A DNA stretch of 64,000 nucleotides, from assembly GCF_002158865.1 (NCBI RefSeq), contig NZ_CP021455.1, forward strand, positions 186,001 to 250,000, read 5' to 3'. The stretch is from Comamonas serinivorans (lineage in GTDB: Bacteria; Pseudomonadota; Gammaproteobacteria; Burkholderiales; Burkholderiaceae_C). A program made the translations under genes and the position numbers. Under the pieces are notes generated by a model that was given only the letters and a program-made list of their open reading frames with translations, searched no databases and had not been told where the DNA came from. This document shows, piece by piece, positions 7,875-17,996 of this stretch (the stretch's first letter is position 1; each line of letters begins with the position of its first letter).

Positions 7875-9032
7875 ATGACGCACACCGCATACCTCCGAGG
7901 CGTTGGCATGACGCCCTACGGCCGGCTGGACGGCCAGGACACGCTGGACCTGATGGGCCAGGCCGCCACGCTGGCCCTGGCCGATGCCGGCCTGGCGCGC
8001 GGCGAGGTGGACGGCCTGCTCGTGGCCTACTCCACCACCCTGCCACACCTGATGCTGGGCACCCTGTTTGCCGAGCACTTCGGCCTGCAGCCCACCTGGT
8101 CGCACGGTGTGCAGGTGGGGGGTGCCACCGGCCTCACGCTGGTCGCCCTGGCCAGCCACCTGGTGCGCTCGGGCGCGGTGCGCCGCGTGCTGTGCGTGGC
8201 GGGTGAAAACCGGCTCACCGGCCAGTCGCGCGACGACTCGATCAAAACGCTGGCCCAGGTGGGCCATGCGGACTATGAGGTGCCGCTGGGCGCGAGCATT
8301 CCGGCCTATTACGCGCTGCTGGCCGCGCGCTACCTGCACGAGACCGGCACCACGCCCGCCGACCTGGCCGAGCTGGCCGTGTTGATGCGCGCCCACGCCG
8401 CCACGCACCCGGGCGCCCAGCTGCGCCAGCCCATCGCCGTGGCCGACGTGCTGGCCTCCAAGCTGGTGTCGGCGCCGCTGCGGCTGCTCGACTGCTGCCC
8501 CATTTCGGACGGCGCCGCGGCCGTCATCGTCGACGCCGAACCCGGCGCGCGGGCCGACGGCGCGGTGATCCGCATCGCGGGCACCGGCAGCGCCCACACC
8601 CACCAGCACGTGTCGGCCGCGCCGGACGATGCGGCCCTGGGCGCACGCCAGGCCGCCGCGGCTGCCTTCGCCCAGGCCGGCCGCGGCGTGGGCGACATGC
8701 GCTACGTTGGCATGTACGACAGCTTCACCGTCACGCTGGCCATGCTGCTCGAGGCGACGGGGTTTTGCGCGCCCGGCCAGGCCGGCGCGACGGCGCGCGA
8801 TGGCCTGTTCGGTCCTGCGGGCCGGCTGCCGCTGAACACGCACGGGGGCTTGCTGTCGTACGGCCACTGCGGTGCCGCCGGGGCGCTGGCGCACGTGGCC
8901 GAGGCGGTGGCGCAGATGCGCGGCGGCTGCGGCGCGCGCCAGGTCGCGCACGAGGCGCCGCTGGCCTTTCTGCACTCGGACGGCGGGGTACTGTCCTCGC
9001 ACACCAGCATGGTTTTGGAGAGAGACGCATGA
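7875..9032 (+). CDS. Thiolase-like (SCP-x/acetyl-CoA acetyltransferase family) protein
   Basis: The 385 aa protein starts MTHTAYLRGVGMTPYGR. The thiolase fold is visible in EVDGLLVAYS, HGVQVGGATGLTLVALASHL, CPISDGAAAVIV and the C-terminal NTHGGLLSYGHCGAAGALAHVAEAV. The usual nucleophilic Cys near residue 90 is replaced in QVGGATG, as in SCP2-type non-decarboxylating relatives, while GHCG is kept. The next gene encodes the zinc-ribbon/OB partner that such thiolases need, and the two were probably co-transcribed. The substrate is unknown; fatty-acid or steroid side-chain catabolism is typical of the family. ATG 7866 is a less likely start. Confidence 0.8.
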   Translation: MTHTAYLRGVGMTPYGRLDGQDTLDLMGQAATLALADAGLARGEVDGLLVAYSTTLPHLMLGTLFAEHFGLQPTWSHGVQVGGATGLTLVALASHLVRSGAVRRVLCVAGENRLTGQSRDDSIKTLAQVGHADYEVPLGASIPAYYALLAARYLHETGTTPADLAELAVLMRAHAATHPGAQLRQPIAVADVLASKLVSAPLRLLDCCPISDGAAAVIVDAEPGARADGAVIRIAGTGSAHTHQHVSAAPDDAALGARQAAAAAFAQAGRGVGDMRYVGMYDSFTVTLAMLLEATGFCAPGQAGATARDGLFGPAGRLPLNTHGGLLSYGHCGAAGALAHVAEAVAQMRGGCGARQVAHEAPLAFLHSDGGVLSSHTSMVLERDA

Positions 9033-9064
9033 GCCCCCGCAGTGCCCAGCACGGAGGACCTTCC

Positions 9065-9490
9065 ATGAGCAGCCCGATGGCATCCGCCGCCAGCCCGCAG
9101 CCCGCCGGCACGCCTCACATCACCGCGCCCCACGCCGCCCCTGGCGCCAGCGACTGGACGCAGGGCACGCCTGTCCTGCGGGTCGACACCTGCGTGGCCT
9201 GCGGCTTTCGCACCGCCTTGCGCCAGCGTCAGTGCGCGCGCTGTGGGGGCGCTGTCGATTCGGCGCCCATCGCGGGCCCGGGCCGGGTCTGGTCGCACAC
9301 CGTGGTGCACCGGGGCCCCACCAAGGACGAAACGCGCGATGGCCCGTATGCGATCGCGCTCGTCGACCTGGCCGAGGGCGTGCGCGTGATGACGCGCGCC
9401 GAGACCGACCTGGCGATTGGCGACCCCGTGCAGGTGACGCTGCGCGAGGTGCAGGGCCGCCTGCTGCCCTACGCAGTTCACGCTTCCTAG
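9065..9490 (+). CDS. DUF35 zinc-ribbon/OB-fold protein, thiolase partner
   Basis: The 141 aa protein has a rubredoxin-like zinc ribbon (CVACGFRTALRQRQCARCGG), followed by an OB fold (GRVWSHTVVHRGP...YAIALVDLAEGVRVMTRAE). Such proteins form hetero-complexes with SCP-x-type thiolases encoded next door, as here. A strong GGAGG at 9054-9058, six bases before ATG 9065, decides the start. An in-frame ATG at 9029 overlaps the thiolase stop but has no comparable site. Confidence 0.85.
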   Translation: MSSPMASAASPQPAGTPHITAPHAAPGASDWTQGTPVLRVDTCVACGFRTALRQRQCARCGGAVDSAPIAGPGRVWSHTVVHRGPTKDETRDGPYAIALVDLAEGVRVMTRAETDLAIGDPVQVTLREVQGRLLPYAVHAS

Positions 9491-9493
9491 GCA

Positions 9494-9539
9494 GTATGGT
9501 CCTGTTACCGTTCTTTGAAAAACGGCAAGGGCCGCATAC
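9494..9539. repeat. GTAT...ATAC 46 bp palindromic repeat
   Basis: The core reads ACCGTT / AACGGC, with outer arms GTATGGTCC and GGGCCGCATAC. It fills the 57 bp gap between the convergent DUF35 gene and ureG, 3 bp after one stop and 8 bp from the other. Flanking GCA and TGC extend the palindrome. Confidence 0.92.
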
Positions 9540-9547
9540 TGCGGATT

Positions 9548-10213
9548 TCAGCGCGTTGGCTGCAGCAGCCCCTGCTGCTCGATGAAGGCCACGACCTCGT
9601 CCAGGCCGCTCAGCGTTTTCAGGTTGGTCATCACGAACGGCTTGAGCCCCTTGGGCGTGGTGCGCATGCGCACGGTGTCGCTGCGCATGACGTCCAGGTT
9701 CGCGCCCACGTGCGGGGCCAGGTCGGTCTTGTTGATGACGAACAGGTCGCTCTTGGTGATGCCGGGGCCGCCCTTGCGCGGGATCTTCTCGCCTGCCGCC
9801 ACGTCGATCACGTAGATCGTCAGGTCCGACAGCTCGGGGCTGAAGGTGGCGGCCAGGTTGTCGCCGCCCGATTCGATGAAGACGATGTCGGCATCGGGGA
9901 ACTGGCCCAGCATGCGGTCGATGGCCTCGAGGTTGATCGAGGCGTCCTCGCGGATCGCCGTGTGCGGGCAGCCGCCGGTCTCCACGCCCAGGATGCGCTC
10001 GGGCGGCAGCGCGCCGCTCACGGTCAGCAGGCGCTGGTCCTCCTTGGTGTAGATGTCGTTGGTGATGGCGATCAGGTCCCATTGGTCGCGCATCGCCTTG
10101 CACAGCATCTCCAGGAGGGTGGTCTTGCCCGAGCCCACGGGCCCGCCAATGCCCACGCGCAGGGGCGGCAAGGTCTTGGTGCGGTGGGGGATGTGGTGCA
10201 GTGGTGGGGTCAT
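9548..10213 (-). CDS. ureG: Urease accessory GTPase UreG
   Basis: The 221 aa protein carries the P-loop GPVGSGKT (residues 24-31) and the SIMIBI-class motif ESGGDNLAATFSPEL. UreG uses GTP hydrolysis with UreD, UreE and UreF to deliver nickel to apo-urease. It is the last gene of the minus-strand urease unit, 47 bp after the monooxygenase-like gene. An N-terminal His-containing stretch (PPLHHIPHRTK) precedes the P-loop, short compared with the His-rich N-termini of some UreG proteins. Confidence 0.96.
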   Translation of the reverse strand: MTPPLHHIPHRTKTLPPLRVGIGGPVGSGKTTLLEMLCKAMRDQWDLIAITNDIYTKEDQRLLTVSGALPPERILGVETGGCPHTAIREDASINLEAIDRMLGQFPDADIVFIESGGDNLAATFSPELSDLTIYVIDVAAGEKIPRKGGPGITKSDLFVINKTDLAPHVGANLDVMRSDTVRMRTTPKGLKPFVMTNLKTLSGLDEVVAFIEQQGLLQPTR

Positions 10214-10260
10214 GGCCGGTCGTGTCGTGAAGTCATCGGGAAATGAGCGGGAAAAGCGGA

Positions 10261-10593
10261 TCAGGCGGGCTTGCGATAGGCGCGCTCGACCTTGGCGATG
10301 CGCACCTCAAAGTGCTCGTACCAGGTGGTGTGGCCGGTGGCCTGCGCGATCTGGTGCTCGGCGTGCTGCTTCCAGTGGTGGATGGCGGCTTCGCTCACCC
10401 AGTAGGACACGGTGATGCCAAAGCCCTGGGCGTCGCGCGTGCTCTCGGCCCCCAGGTAGCCGGGCTGCTGGCTCGCCAGCTCGGCCATGCGGTCGGCCAT
10501 GGCGGCATAGCCCTGGTCGCCCGCGTGGCGCTGCGAGGTGAAGATGGCCGCGTAGTAGGGCGGCTCGGGGGTGGTGGCAAACAAGGCGTTCAT
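10261..10593 (-). CDS. Antibiotic-biosynthesis-monooxygenase-like protein in the urease operon
   Basis: This 110 aa protein (YYAAIFTSQRHAGDQGYAAM, QQPGYLGAES, YWVSEAAIHHWKQHAEH) fits the small dimeric alpha/beta-barrel fold of ABM or heme-degrading-type enzymes. It lies 10 bp after ureF and 47 bp before ureG on the same strand, so it is co-transcribed with urease accessory genes. No role in urease maturation is established for this family. The short N-terminus starting MNALFATTPEPP was chosen because it directly follows the ureF stop. Confidence 0.8.
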   Translation of the reverse strand: MNALFATTPEPPYYAAIFTSQRHAGDQGYAAMADRMAELASQQPGYLGAESTRDAQGFGITVSYWVSEAAIHHWKQHAEHQIAQATGHTTWYEHFEVRIAKVERAYRKPA

Positions 10594-10603
10594 GGCGGCA
10601 AGG

Positions 10604-11326
10604 TCAGCTGCGGAACAGGCGGGAGTATTGGTGCTCGTGCTGGGCCGAGAGGATGGCCAGCATGGGCGAGAAGGCCTGGCGCTGCGCGTCGGACAGGCCC
10701 TGGGCATGCGCCACGGCGGCGGGGATGTCGTGCGCCAGCCGGGCCAGGATGCGCTGGCCCGCGCTCTGGCCCAGCGGCACGGCCTTGATGGCGGCCTGCA
10801 CCATGTTCTCGGCCCAGCCGAAGGCGTAGGCCAGCAAGGCCTCGCGAGCGGGCGCCTGCGTGAAGGCGGCGGCCAGCGCGAAGGCGAGGGGGTAACTCGG
10901 CCGTCGCTCGGAAAGCGCGGCCAGCTGCTCGACCTGGGCGCCGCGGGCCGCATCGTCGCGGTGCTGGTTGCGCAGCCAGTCGGTCATGGATTTGCCCATC
11001 TGCTCGGCCTGCAGGCGCAGCTCGCTGGTTTCGCGCGTGGCCAGCACCCAGTCGTTGAGCTGCTGCACGCGGGCGGTGTCGCCGCCCTGCCAGGCCGGCA
11101 GGGCCTGGGCGATGGCGGCCATGTCGCCGCGCGACTGGGTGAGGTGCAGCTGCGCCAGCAGCCAATCGCCGGCGTCGTGCTCATCGGTCACCTGCGCGGC
11201 GTGGATGGCGGCTTCCAGCCCCTCGGAATACGAGAAGCCCCCAATGGGCAGGGCCGGCGAGGCCAGCCACATCAGCTGCAGAAAACCAGCGGGGTCGAGC
11301 GCGGCCGAGGGCATGAGGGGCTTCAT
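10604..11326 (-). CDS. ureF: Urease accessory protein UreF
   Basis: The 240 aa protein contains the family sequence LMWLASPALPIGGFSYSEGLE, RGDMAAIAQALPAWQ, ELRLQAEQMGKSM and FGWAENMVQAAIKAVPLGQ. UreF bridges UreD and UreG and guides nickel insertion. Its ATG overlaps the ureE stop in ATGA (11323-11326), so the two are translationally coupled. Met5 is an alternative start. Confidence 0.95.
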   Translation of the reverse strand: MKPLMPSAALDPAGFLQLMWLASPALPIGGFSYSEGLEAAIHAAQVTDEHDAGDWLLAQLHLTQSRGDMAAIAQALPAWQGGDTARVQQLNDWVLATRETSELRLQAEQMGKSMTDWLRNQHRDDAARGAQVEQLAALSERRPSYPLAFALAAAFTQAPAREALLAYAFGWAENMVQAAIKAVPLGQSAGQRILARLAHDIPAAVAHAQGLSDAQRQAFSPMLAILSAQHEHQYSRLFRS

Positions 11327-11907
11327 CCGCCGTGGTGGCCGTGGTTGCAGTGCGGCCCGTGGACATGGCCGTGTTCGTGGGAATGGTCGTGCTTGTGATC
11401 GTGATCGTGGGAATGCCCGTGCCCATGGTGGCTGTGCCCGTCGTGCGTGACGTGGCCGCCATAGGCGCCGCCTTCGGGCTCGAAGGGCAGGTCGGCGGCC
11501 ACCACCGTCATGTGCATGCTGCGCAGCAGGTCGGCCAGCACGTGGTCGGGCTCGATCTTGAGGTGGTCCGGTTGCAGCTCCAGCGGCACGTGGCGGTTGC
11601 CCAGGTGGTAGGCCGCGCGCATCAGGTCGAACGGCGAACCGTGTTCGGCACAGGCCGTGATGCGCAGCACGGCCTGCGGGGCCGCGACGACGCGGATCAG
11701 GCTGCCGTCCTCGGCCACCAGCACATCGCCGCCCCGCACGGCCTGGCCGCGCGGCAGGAAGACGGCCAGCGCGCGACCCTGGCTGTCGGTGGCGGCAAAG
11801 CGGGACTTCTGGCGCACGTCCCAGTCGAGCTCGACCTGGGCGGCGCGCTTGAGGATCACGGGGGCCAGGCCTTGGCCGCGGGGCAAGAGTTTGTGGATGG
11901 TCAGCAT
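11323..11907 (-). CDS. ureE: Urease accessory nickel metallochaperone UreE
   Basis: The 194 aa protein starts MLTIHKLLPRGQGLA. The N-terminal substrate-like domain is followed by the metal-binding domain with AYHLGNRHVPLELQPD. The C-terminal tail from about residue 150 is extremely His-rich (HGHSHDHDHKHDHSHEHGH), which in UreE proteins stores or donates nickel. It is separated from ureC by the opposite-strand gamma-glutamylcyclotransferase-like gene, which breaks the operon into two minus-strand blocks. The start at 11907 fits the conserved N-terminus. Confidence 0.96.
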   Translation of the reverse strand: MLTIHKLLPRGQGLAPVILKRAAQVELDWDVRQKSRFAATDSQGRALAVFLPRGQAVRGGDVLVAEDGSLIRVVAAPQAVLRITACAEHGSPFDLMRAAYHLGNRHVPLELQPDHLKIEPDHVLADLLRSMHMTVVAADLPFEPEGGAYGGHVTHDGHSHHGHGHSHDHDHKHDHSHEHGHVHGPHCNHGHHGG

Positions 11908-12024
11908 GGGTGAAACAGGGCAGTGGCAGGCGGGTGGGCGCACCGGCATGGCGGCATCGCGAAAATTGGCGCGATTCGTGCAAACCCGGGCTGGGTTATC
12001 GGTGACCTCAACAGCCTGCCACAC

Positions 12025-12551
12025 ATGTCAAGCGTTTTCGACTCCGGCGTCTGCAACAACACGCCTTCTCCTGTGGATGATTCTTCGGCTGGCGCCCGCT
12101 GGCAACCCTGCGGGGCGCGCCACGTGGCCGTCTACGGCACGCTGCGGGCCGGCGGCATCAACGACATGGCGCGCCTGCGCACCGGCCTGCGCGGCGTGGG
12201 CCGCACCCAGCTGACGGGCAGCCTGTACGACCTGGGCTGGTACCCCGGCTTGCGGCTGGAGGGCACACAGTCCGTGCTGGCCGAGGTGTACGAACTCGAC
12301 GATGCGCTCGAGCAGCAGCTCGACGGCATCGAAGGCCTGTGGCCCGTCGACCTGGGCGAGTACACCAAGCGCATCCTCACCGTGCCCGTGGCGCTGACCG
12401 GCGGCGGCATGCGGGAGATGGCGGTGCTGGTGTACGAGGCCCTGCCGGCCACCGTGGGCCAGGCCCCGCAGATCGAGGCCTGCGATTGGCTGGCCTGGTT
12501 CGAGCGCAAGGGCATGCAGCATCCGGACACCGCGTTTCAGCTCAACACCCT

Positions 12552-12567
<16 letters not shown>
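12025..12567 (+). CDS. Gamma-glutamylcyclotransferase-like protein
   Basis: The 180 aa protein shows the family's N-terminal loop VAVYGTLRAGGIN, then LYDLGWYPGL and VLAEVYELDDALEQQLDGIEG, with the catalytic-type Glu in LDGIEG. The family cyclises gamma-glutamyl compounds, but many bacterial members have no assigned substrate. It is the only plus-strand gene within the urease accessory region and its last 16 bp overlap the ureC 3' end tail to tail. The start is uncertain: ATG 11923 would add 34 residues lacking similarity. Confidence 0.78.
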
Positions 12568-14324
<1,757 letters not shown>

Positions 14325-14325
14325 G

Positions 14326-14631
14326 TCAGAGTTTTCCTTGGATCAGGCCGCGAAAGCCGTACACGGTGCGGTCGCCGGAGAAGTCCACCAGCTCCACGGT
14401 GCGCTGCTGGCCGGGCTCGAAGCGCACGGCCGTGCCGGACGCGATGTTGAGCCGCATGCCCCGCGCCGCATCGCGGTCGAAGCCGAGCGCGCCGTTGGTC
14501 TCGGCGAAGTGGTAGTGCGAGCCAACCTGAATGGGCCGTGAGCTGGCGTTCACCACCACCAGCGTCAGGGTGCGGCGCCCTGGGTTCAGGGCGTGCACGC
14601 CCTCGTCGATCAGCATCTCGCCAGGAATCAT
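14326..14631 (-). CDS. ureB: Urease subunit beta
   Basis: The 101 aa protein has the standard UreB sequence: MIPGEMLIDEG, RPIQVGSHYHFAETNGALGFDR, RMLN-type RLNIASGTAVRFEPGQ and VYGFRGLIQG. It is a structural subunit of the (UreABC)3 enzyme. It lies between ureJ and ureC, one base from ureC. Confidence 0.98.
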   Translation of the reverse strand: MIPGEMLIDEGVHALNPGRRTLTLVVVNASSRPIQVGSHYHFAETNGALGFDRDAARGMRLNIASGTAVRFEPGQQRTVELVDFSGDRTVYGFRGLIQGKL

Positions 14632-14653
14632 GGTCGCTCCAGTGCAGGCCTGC

Positions 14654-15268
14654 TCAGGCCAGGCGGGTCAGCATGAACACGCCCAGCGCCGCCGTGGCGC
14701 CGCCACCCCAACGGGCCAGCCAGGGGCGTTGGTGCAACACGGCATGGCCCAGCATGAGCCCAGCGCCGTGCAGCGCGGCCGAGCCCAGGGCCACACCGGC
14801 CAGGGCTGCATACGCGGCGGCGCCCGCGTCACCCGCCAGCTCGTAGCCGTGGGCCGCGCCATGGAAGAACGCAAACGCACCGACCAGACCTGCGGCCAGC
14901 ACCCAGGGCATGCGCTGGCGAACCGCCACCAGCAAGCCCAGCACCAACACCGAGGCGGCAATCATGGGCTCCACCCCTGGCACCCACAGGCCGCTCAGGC
15001 CCACCAGCGCGCCCACCATCAGCAACGCCACGAAGGCGGCCGGCGCGCGCCAGGCGGTCTGCAGCGAGGGAAAGGCCAGCGCGCTCCACACGCCCACGGC
15101 CAGCATGGCCGCGAGGTGGTCCAGGCCGGTGAAGGGATGCGCCAGCGCATGCCAAAAGCCGTCAGACGCACCATGGCTGTGCGGCAAGCCGCCGACGTGG
15201 GCCAGCGCCGCCAGCGGCAAGGTGGCCAGGGTGATGGCGATGGCGATCAGCAGGTCTTTGGATTTCAT
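14654..15268 (-). CDS. ureJ: HupE/UreJ-family membrane protein, probable nickel transporter
   Basis: The 204 aa protein has a cleavable signal-like N-terminus (KSKDLLIAIAITLATLPLAALA). The HupE/UreJ signature HPFTGLDHLAAMLAVGVWSA carries His and Asp residues thought to bind nickel, with further membrane segments to the C-terminus and a second His-rich motif FFHGAAHGYELA. It sits between ureA and ureB, the usual position of ureJ. A 46 bp palindrome separates it from ureA. ATG 15268 is preferred over an upstream in-frame ATG inside that palindrome. Confidence 0.9.
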   Translation of the reverse strand: MKSKDLLIAIAITLATLPLAALAHVGGLPHSHGASDGFWHALAHPFTGLDHLAAMLAVGVWSALAFPSLQTAWRAPAAFVALLMVGALVGLSGLWVPGVEPMIAASVLVLGLLVAVRQRMPWVLAAGLVGAFAFFHGAAHGYELAGDAGAAAYAALAGVALGSAALHGAGLMLGHAVLHQRPWLARWGGGATAALGVFMLTRLA

Positions 15269-15347
15269 GGGCGTGCGAGAAGGGGTCAGGGCCGCCCGCA
15301 ACCAGGACCAGGCGGTGTGGGTTGCGGCTGGCGCGTTGAAGGATGGG

Positions 15348-15393
15348 GTATCACCAGGTTGGCGTTTCGTTGAAAGCGTCGATGGGTTCATAC
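15348..15393. repeat. GTAT...ATAC 46 bp palindromic repeat inside the urease operon
   Basis: The ends are GTATC and CATAC with a partly diverged core (GGCGTTTC). It lies in the 183 bp between ureA and ureJ, genes transcribed together, so it is part of the transcribed operon. Confidence 0.8.
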
Positions 15394-15451
15394 TGCCTTG
15401 CTCCTGGTGAATGAGGTGAGCTGTGAGGCGGTGGCGTGTCTGGCGCGTCGC

Positions 15452-15754
15452 TCAGACGATGGGCTCGTGCACGGTCACCAGCTTGGTGCCATCGGGAAAG
15501 GTGGCTTCGACCTGGATGTCCGGGATCATCTCGGCGATGCCGTCCATCACGTCGGCGCGCGTGAGCACCGTGCGGCCTTCGCTCATGAGCTGCGCCACGG
15601 TCTTGCCGTCGCGGGCGCCCTCCATCACGAAGGCGCTGATCAGGGCCACGGCCTCGGGGTAGTTGAGCTTGAGCCCGCGCGCCAGGCGCCGCTCGGCCAG
15701 CAGGGCGGCCGTGAAGATCAGCAGCTTGTCTTTTTCACGCGGTGTGAGTTCCAT
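15452..15754 (-). CDS. ureA: Urease subunit gamma
   Basis: The 100 aa protein matches UreA over its whole length: MELTPREKDKLLIFTAALLA, GLKLNYPEAVALISAFVMEG, LMSEGRTVLTRADVMDGI and IQVEATFPDGTKLVTVHEPI. It is the first gene of the minus-strand urease unit. Start 15754 gives the standard UreA N-terminus. It diverges from the TonB receptor gene, sharing a 191 bp promoter region. Confidence 0.98.
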   Translation of the reverse strand: MELTPREKDKLLIFTAALLAERRLARGLKLNYPEAVALISAFVMEGARDGKTVAQLMSEGRTVLTRADVMDGIAEMIPDIQVEATFPDGTKLVTVHEPIV

Positions 15755-15808
15755 GCCCTCATCGAAGCAATAGCTGTGCCAGTGGCGGCCGGTGCGGCAT
15801 CGGCATGG

Positions 15809-15848
15809 CATGCCCCACAACGATGCAAGAGATCCTTGTTGGGGCATG
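15809..15848. promoter_or_regulatory. Inverted repeat between ureA and the TonB receptor gene
   Basis: Perfect 9 bp arms CATGCCCCA (15809-15817) and TGGGGCATG (15840-15848) lie in the divergent promoter region, with a near-symmetric CAA/TTG continuation. It could be the operator of a nickel- or metal-responsive regulator controlling both directions. A related GCATGGCATG occurs twice, at about 15803 and 15897. It does not match the known E. coli NikR half-sites. Confidence 0.4.
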
Positions 15849-15945
15849 AGAGGGCGACGAGTGCACCGATTGAGTGCTCAAGGTGGCGCCTTGGTGCGCA
15901 TGGCATGGAATTTGCGGCGATTCGGCTTTGTCCTTGAGAGGTGAG

Positions 15946-17976
15946 ATGTTGCGAATCCCCCAGTGGGTCGGTCCCGTGAGTTGTTGGGTGCTGGCCTTGG
16001 TCAGTTTGCCTGCGTTGGCTGCGGACGAGTCCGTGGCCTTGCCCGGTGTGACCGTCAAGGGACAGGCGCTGGAGGGAGCGAATCAACCGTTCTCCGTCAG
16101 CACCTTGCAGGCCGAGGACGTGCGGGAGCAAGGGGTGCAGGAGGTTGAAGCCTTGTGGACCAAGGTGCCTGGCATGCACGTGAGCAACTACCAGATCAAC
16201 GGCGTGGCCAACAGCGTGGTGCTGCGTGGCTTCTCCGGCGGCGGCCATGGGGGTGACATCGCGGCCACGCTCGACGGCATCCCGCTCAACGAGGCCATGT
16301 CGCACGCCGACGGCTACTTCGACCTGAACGTGGTGGTGCCGCTGGAGCTGGAACAGGCCGCCGTGCACCGCGGCCCCACCTCGGTGCTGCAAGGCAACTA
16401 CAACCGGGCCGGTCTGGTGGAGTTGCGCACCCGGCGCAGTGGCAGCTACAAAGACCTCAGCTTCACGGCCGGCTCACATGGCCTGGTCGACGGCCAGTTC
16501 GCGCTGGGGCAGACGCTGGCGTCGGGCGACCAGATCAACCTGGCGGCCCAGCACGTGCGGGGCGATGGCGCTCGGCCGGATGACGACTTCTCGCGCAGCA
16601 CGCTCAGCGGCTACTGGAACCACCGCATCAACAGCCGCTTCGACATCGCCCTGTCAGGCCGTTGGCACGAGGCCAAGGGCGATTCGCCCGGCTACCTGAC
16701 CGAGGCCCAGTGGCGCGTCGACCCCCAGGGTCAGGACCCCCATGTGGTGGACGATGGCTCGCGCAAGCACTTCAAGACGCTGCGACTCGACGCCCACCAC
16801 GACCTGGGCGGCGACACCCACCTGCTGGGCTTTGCCTACGGCACGCGGCAAGATTTCACGCGCTGGTTCACCCGGCCGCGTGGCGGCGGCTGGATGCAGC
16901 GCGAGGAAAGCTACGACCGCAGCGTCTTCGGTCTGGGCACTAACCTGAGCGGCAAAGCCACGCTGGCCGGTGGCGCGCTGGACTGGATGCTGGGCGCCGA
17001 ACGGGTGCGCGAGTCCACCGACTATGGCTACTGGGATGGACTGGTGGCGCGTCAGCACACCGCGCCGGCGCTGAACGACCGCCGCACCCGCCTGACCAAC
17101 ACCGCCGCCTACGGCCAGACCAGCTGGCAGGCCACCGACTGGCTGCAGGCCACGGCCGGCCTGCGCTGGGACCACTTCTCGGGCCAGTGCCGCCTGCTGG
17201 GCCCCGAGGCTGGCGACGACCCCTGCGAGCGCATGCAGAACAAGCGCCACCTCAGCCCCAAGCTGGGCGTGCTGGCTCAGGTCAACCCGGCCCTGGCCGT
17301 GCGGGCCAACTGGTCGGAAGGCTTTGCCCTGCCCAGTGACTTTGCCAAGTACGCCCTGGGTGCACGTGACCTGGAGGCCAATGTCTTCCGCCAGACCGAG
17401 CTGGGCCTGCGCTGGAAGCCCTCGGCGCAGTGGCTGGTGGACGCGGCGCTTTACCGCATCACCTCCAGCCAGGAAATCCGCAACACGGCGCCCGGTGAGT
17501 ACGAGAACTTTGGCAACACCGTGCGCAAGGGCGCCGAGCTGCAGCTGCACTGGACGCCGCACCGCGACTGGCATGTGGCGTGGGCCTATGGCCGGGCGCG
17601 CTCGCGCGTAACGCAGAGCGCCGATCCGGCCCTCGTGGGGCACCCGGTGAGTGGCGTGCCCAGCTTCACCAGCACCTGGCATGCGCGCTGGCGCGCCACG
17701 CCCGAACTCACCGTGCAAGCCATGCTGCGCCACGTGGGGCGCAGCCCCCTCAATGCCGACAACACGCAGTGGGCCGGCAGCACCCACTGGGCGGACCTGG
17801 GCCTGCAGTACCGCCTGCCCGCCCGCATGGGGGCCAGCGACATGAGCCTGAGCCTGTGGGTGCGCAACGTGGGCAACACGCGTTACGCCAGCACCACCAC
17901 GCTGATCGGCGGCCAGCGCCTCGTGGCGCCTGGCATGCCACGCACGCTGCAACTCGGCTTGCAGGTTTCGCTATGA
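15946..17976 (+). CDS. TonB-dependent outer membrane receptor, probable nickel uptake
   Basis: The 676 aa protein has a signal peptide (WVLALVSLPALA), then a plug domain (VEALWTKVPGMHVSNYQING, VLRGFSGGGHGGDIAATLDG) and a beta-barrel ending in the aromatic-poor LQLGLQVSL. A GAGAGGTGAG site precedes ATG 15946. It is divergent from ureA and followed by a DUF4198 periplasmic protein and ureD. That context points to nickel rather than iron siderophore import. The substrate is inferred. Confidence 0.88.
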   Translation: MLRIPQWVGPVSCWVLALVSLPALAADESVALPGVTVKGQALEGANQPFSVSTLQAEDVREQGVQEVEALWTKVPGMHVSNYQINGVANSVVLRGFSGGGHGGDIAATLDGIPLNEAMSHADGYFDLNVVVPLELEQAAVHRGPTSVLQGNYNRAGLVELRTRRSGSYKDLSFTAGSHGLVDGQFALGQTLASGDQINLAAQHVRGDGARPDDDFSRSTLSGYWNHRINSRFDIALSGRWHEAKGDSPGYLTEAQWRVDPQGQDPHVVDDGSRKHFKTLRLDAHHDLGGDTHLLGFAYGTRQDFTRWFTRPRGGGWMQREESYDRSVFGLGTNLSGKATLAGGALDWMLGAERVRESTDYGYWDGLVARQHTAPALNDRRTRLTNTAAYGQTSWQATDWLQATAGLRWDHFSGQCRLLGPEAGDDPCERMQNKRHLSPKLGVLAQVNPALAVRANWSEGFALPSDFAKYALGARDLEANVFRQTELGLRWKPSAQWLVDAALYRITSSQEIRNTAPGEYENFGNTVRKGAELQLHWTPHRDWHVAWAYGRARSRVTQSADPALVGHPVSGVPSFTSTWHARWRATPELTVQAMLRHVGRSPLNADNTQWAGSTHWADLGLQYRLPARMGASDMSLSLWVRNVGNTRYASTTTLIGGQRLVAPGMPRTLQLGLQVSL

Positions 17977-17996
17977 CCCACACTCCCAGGAATCCC

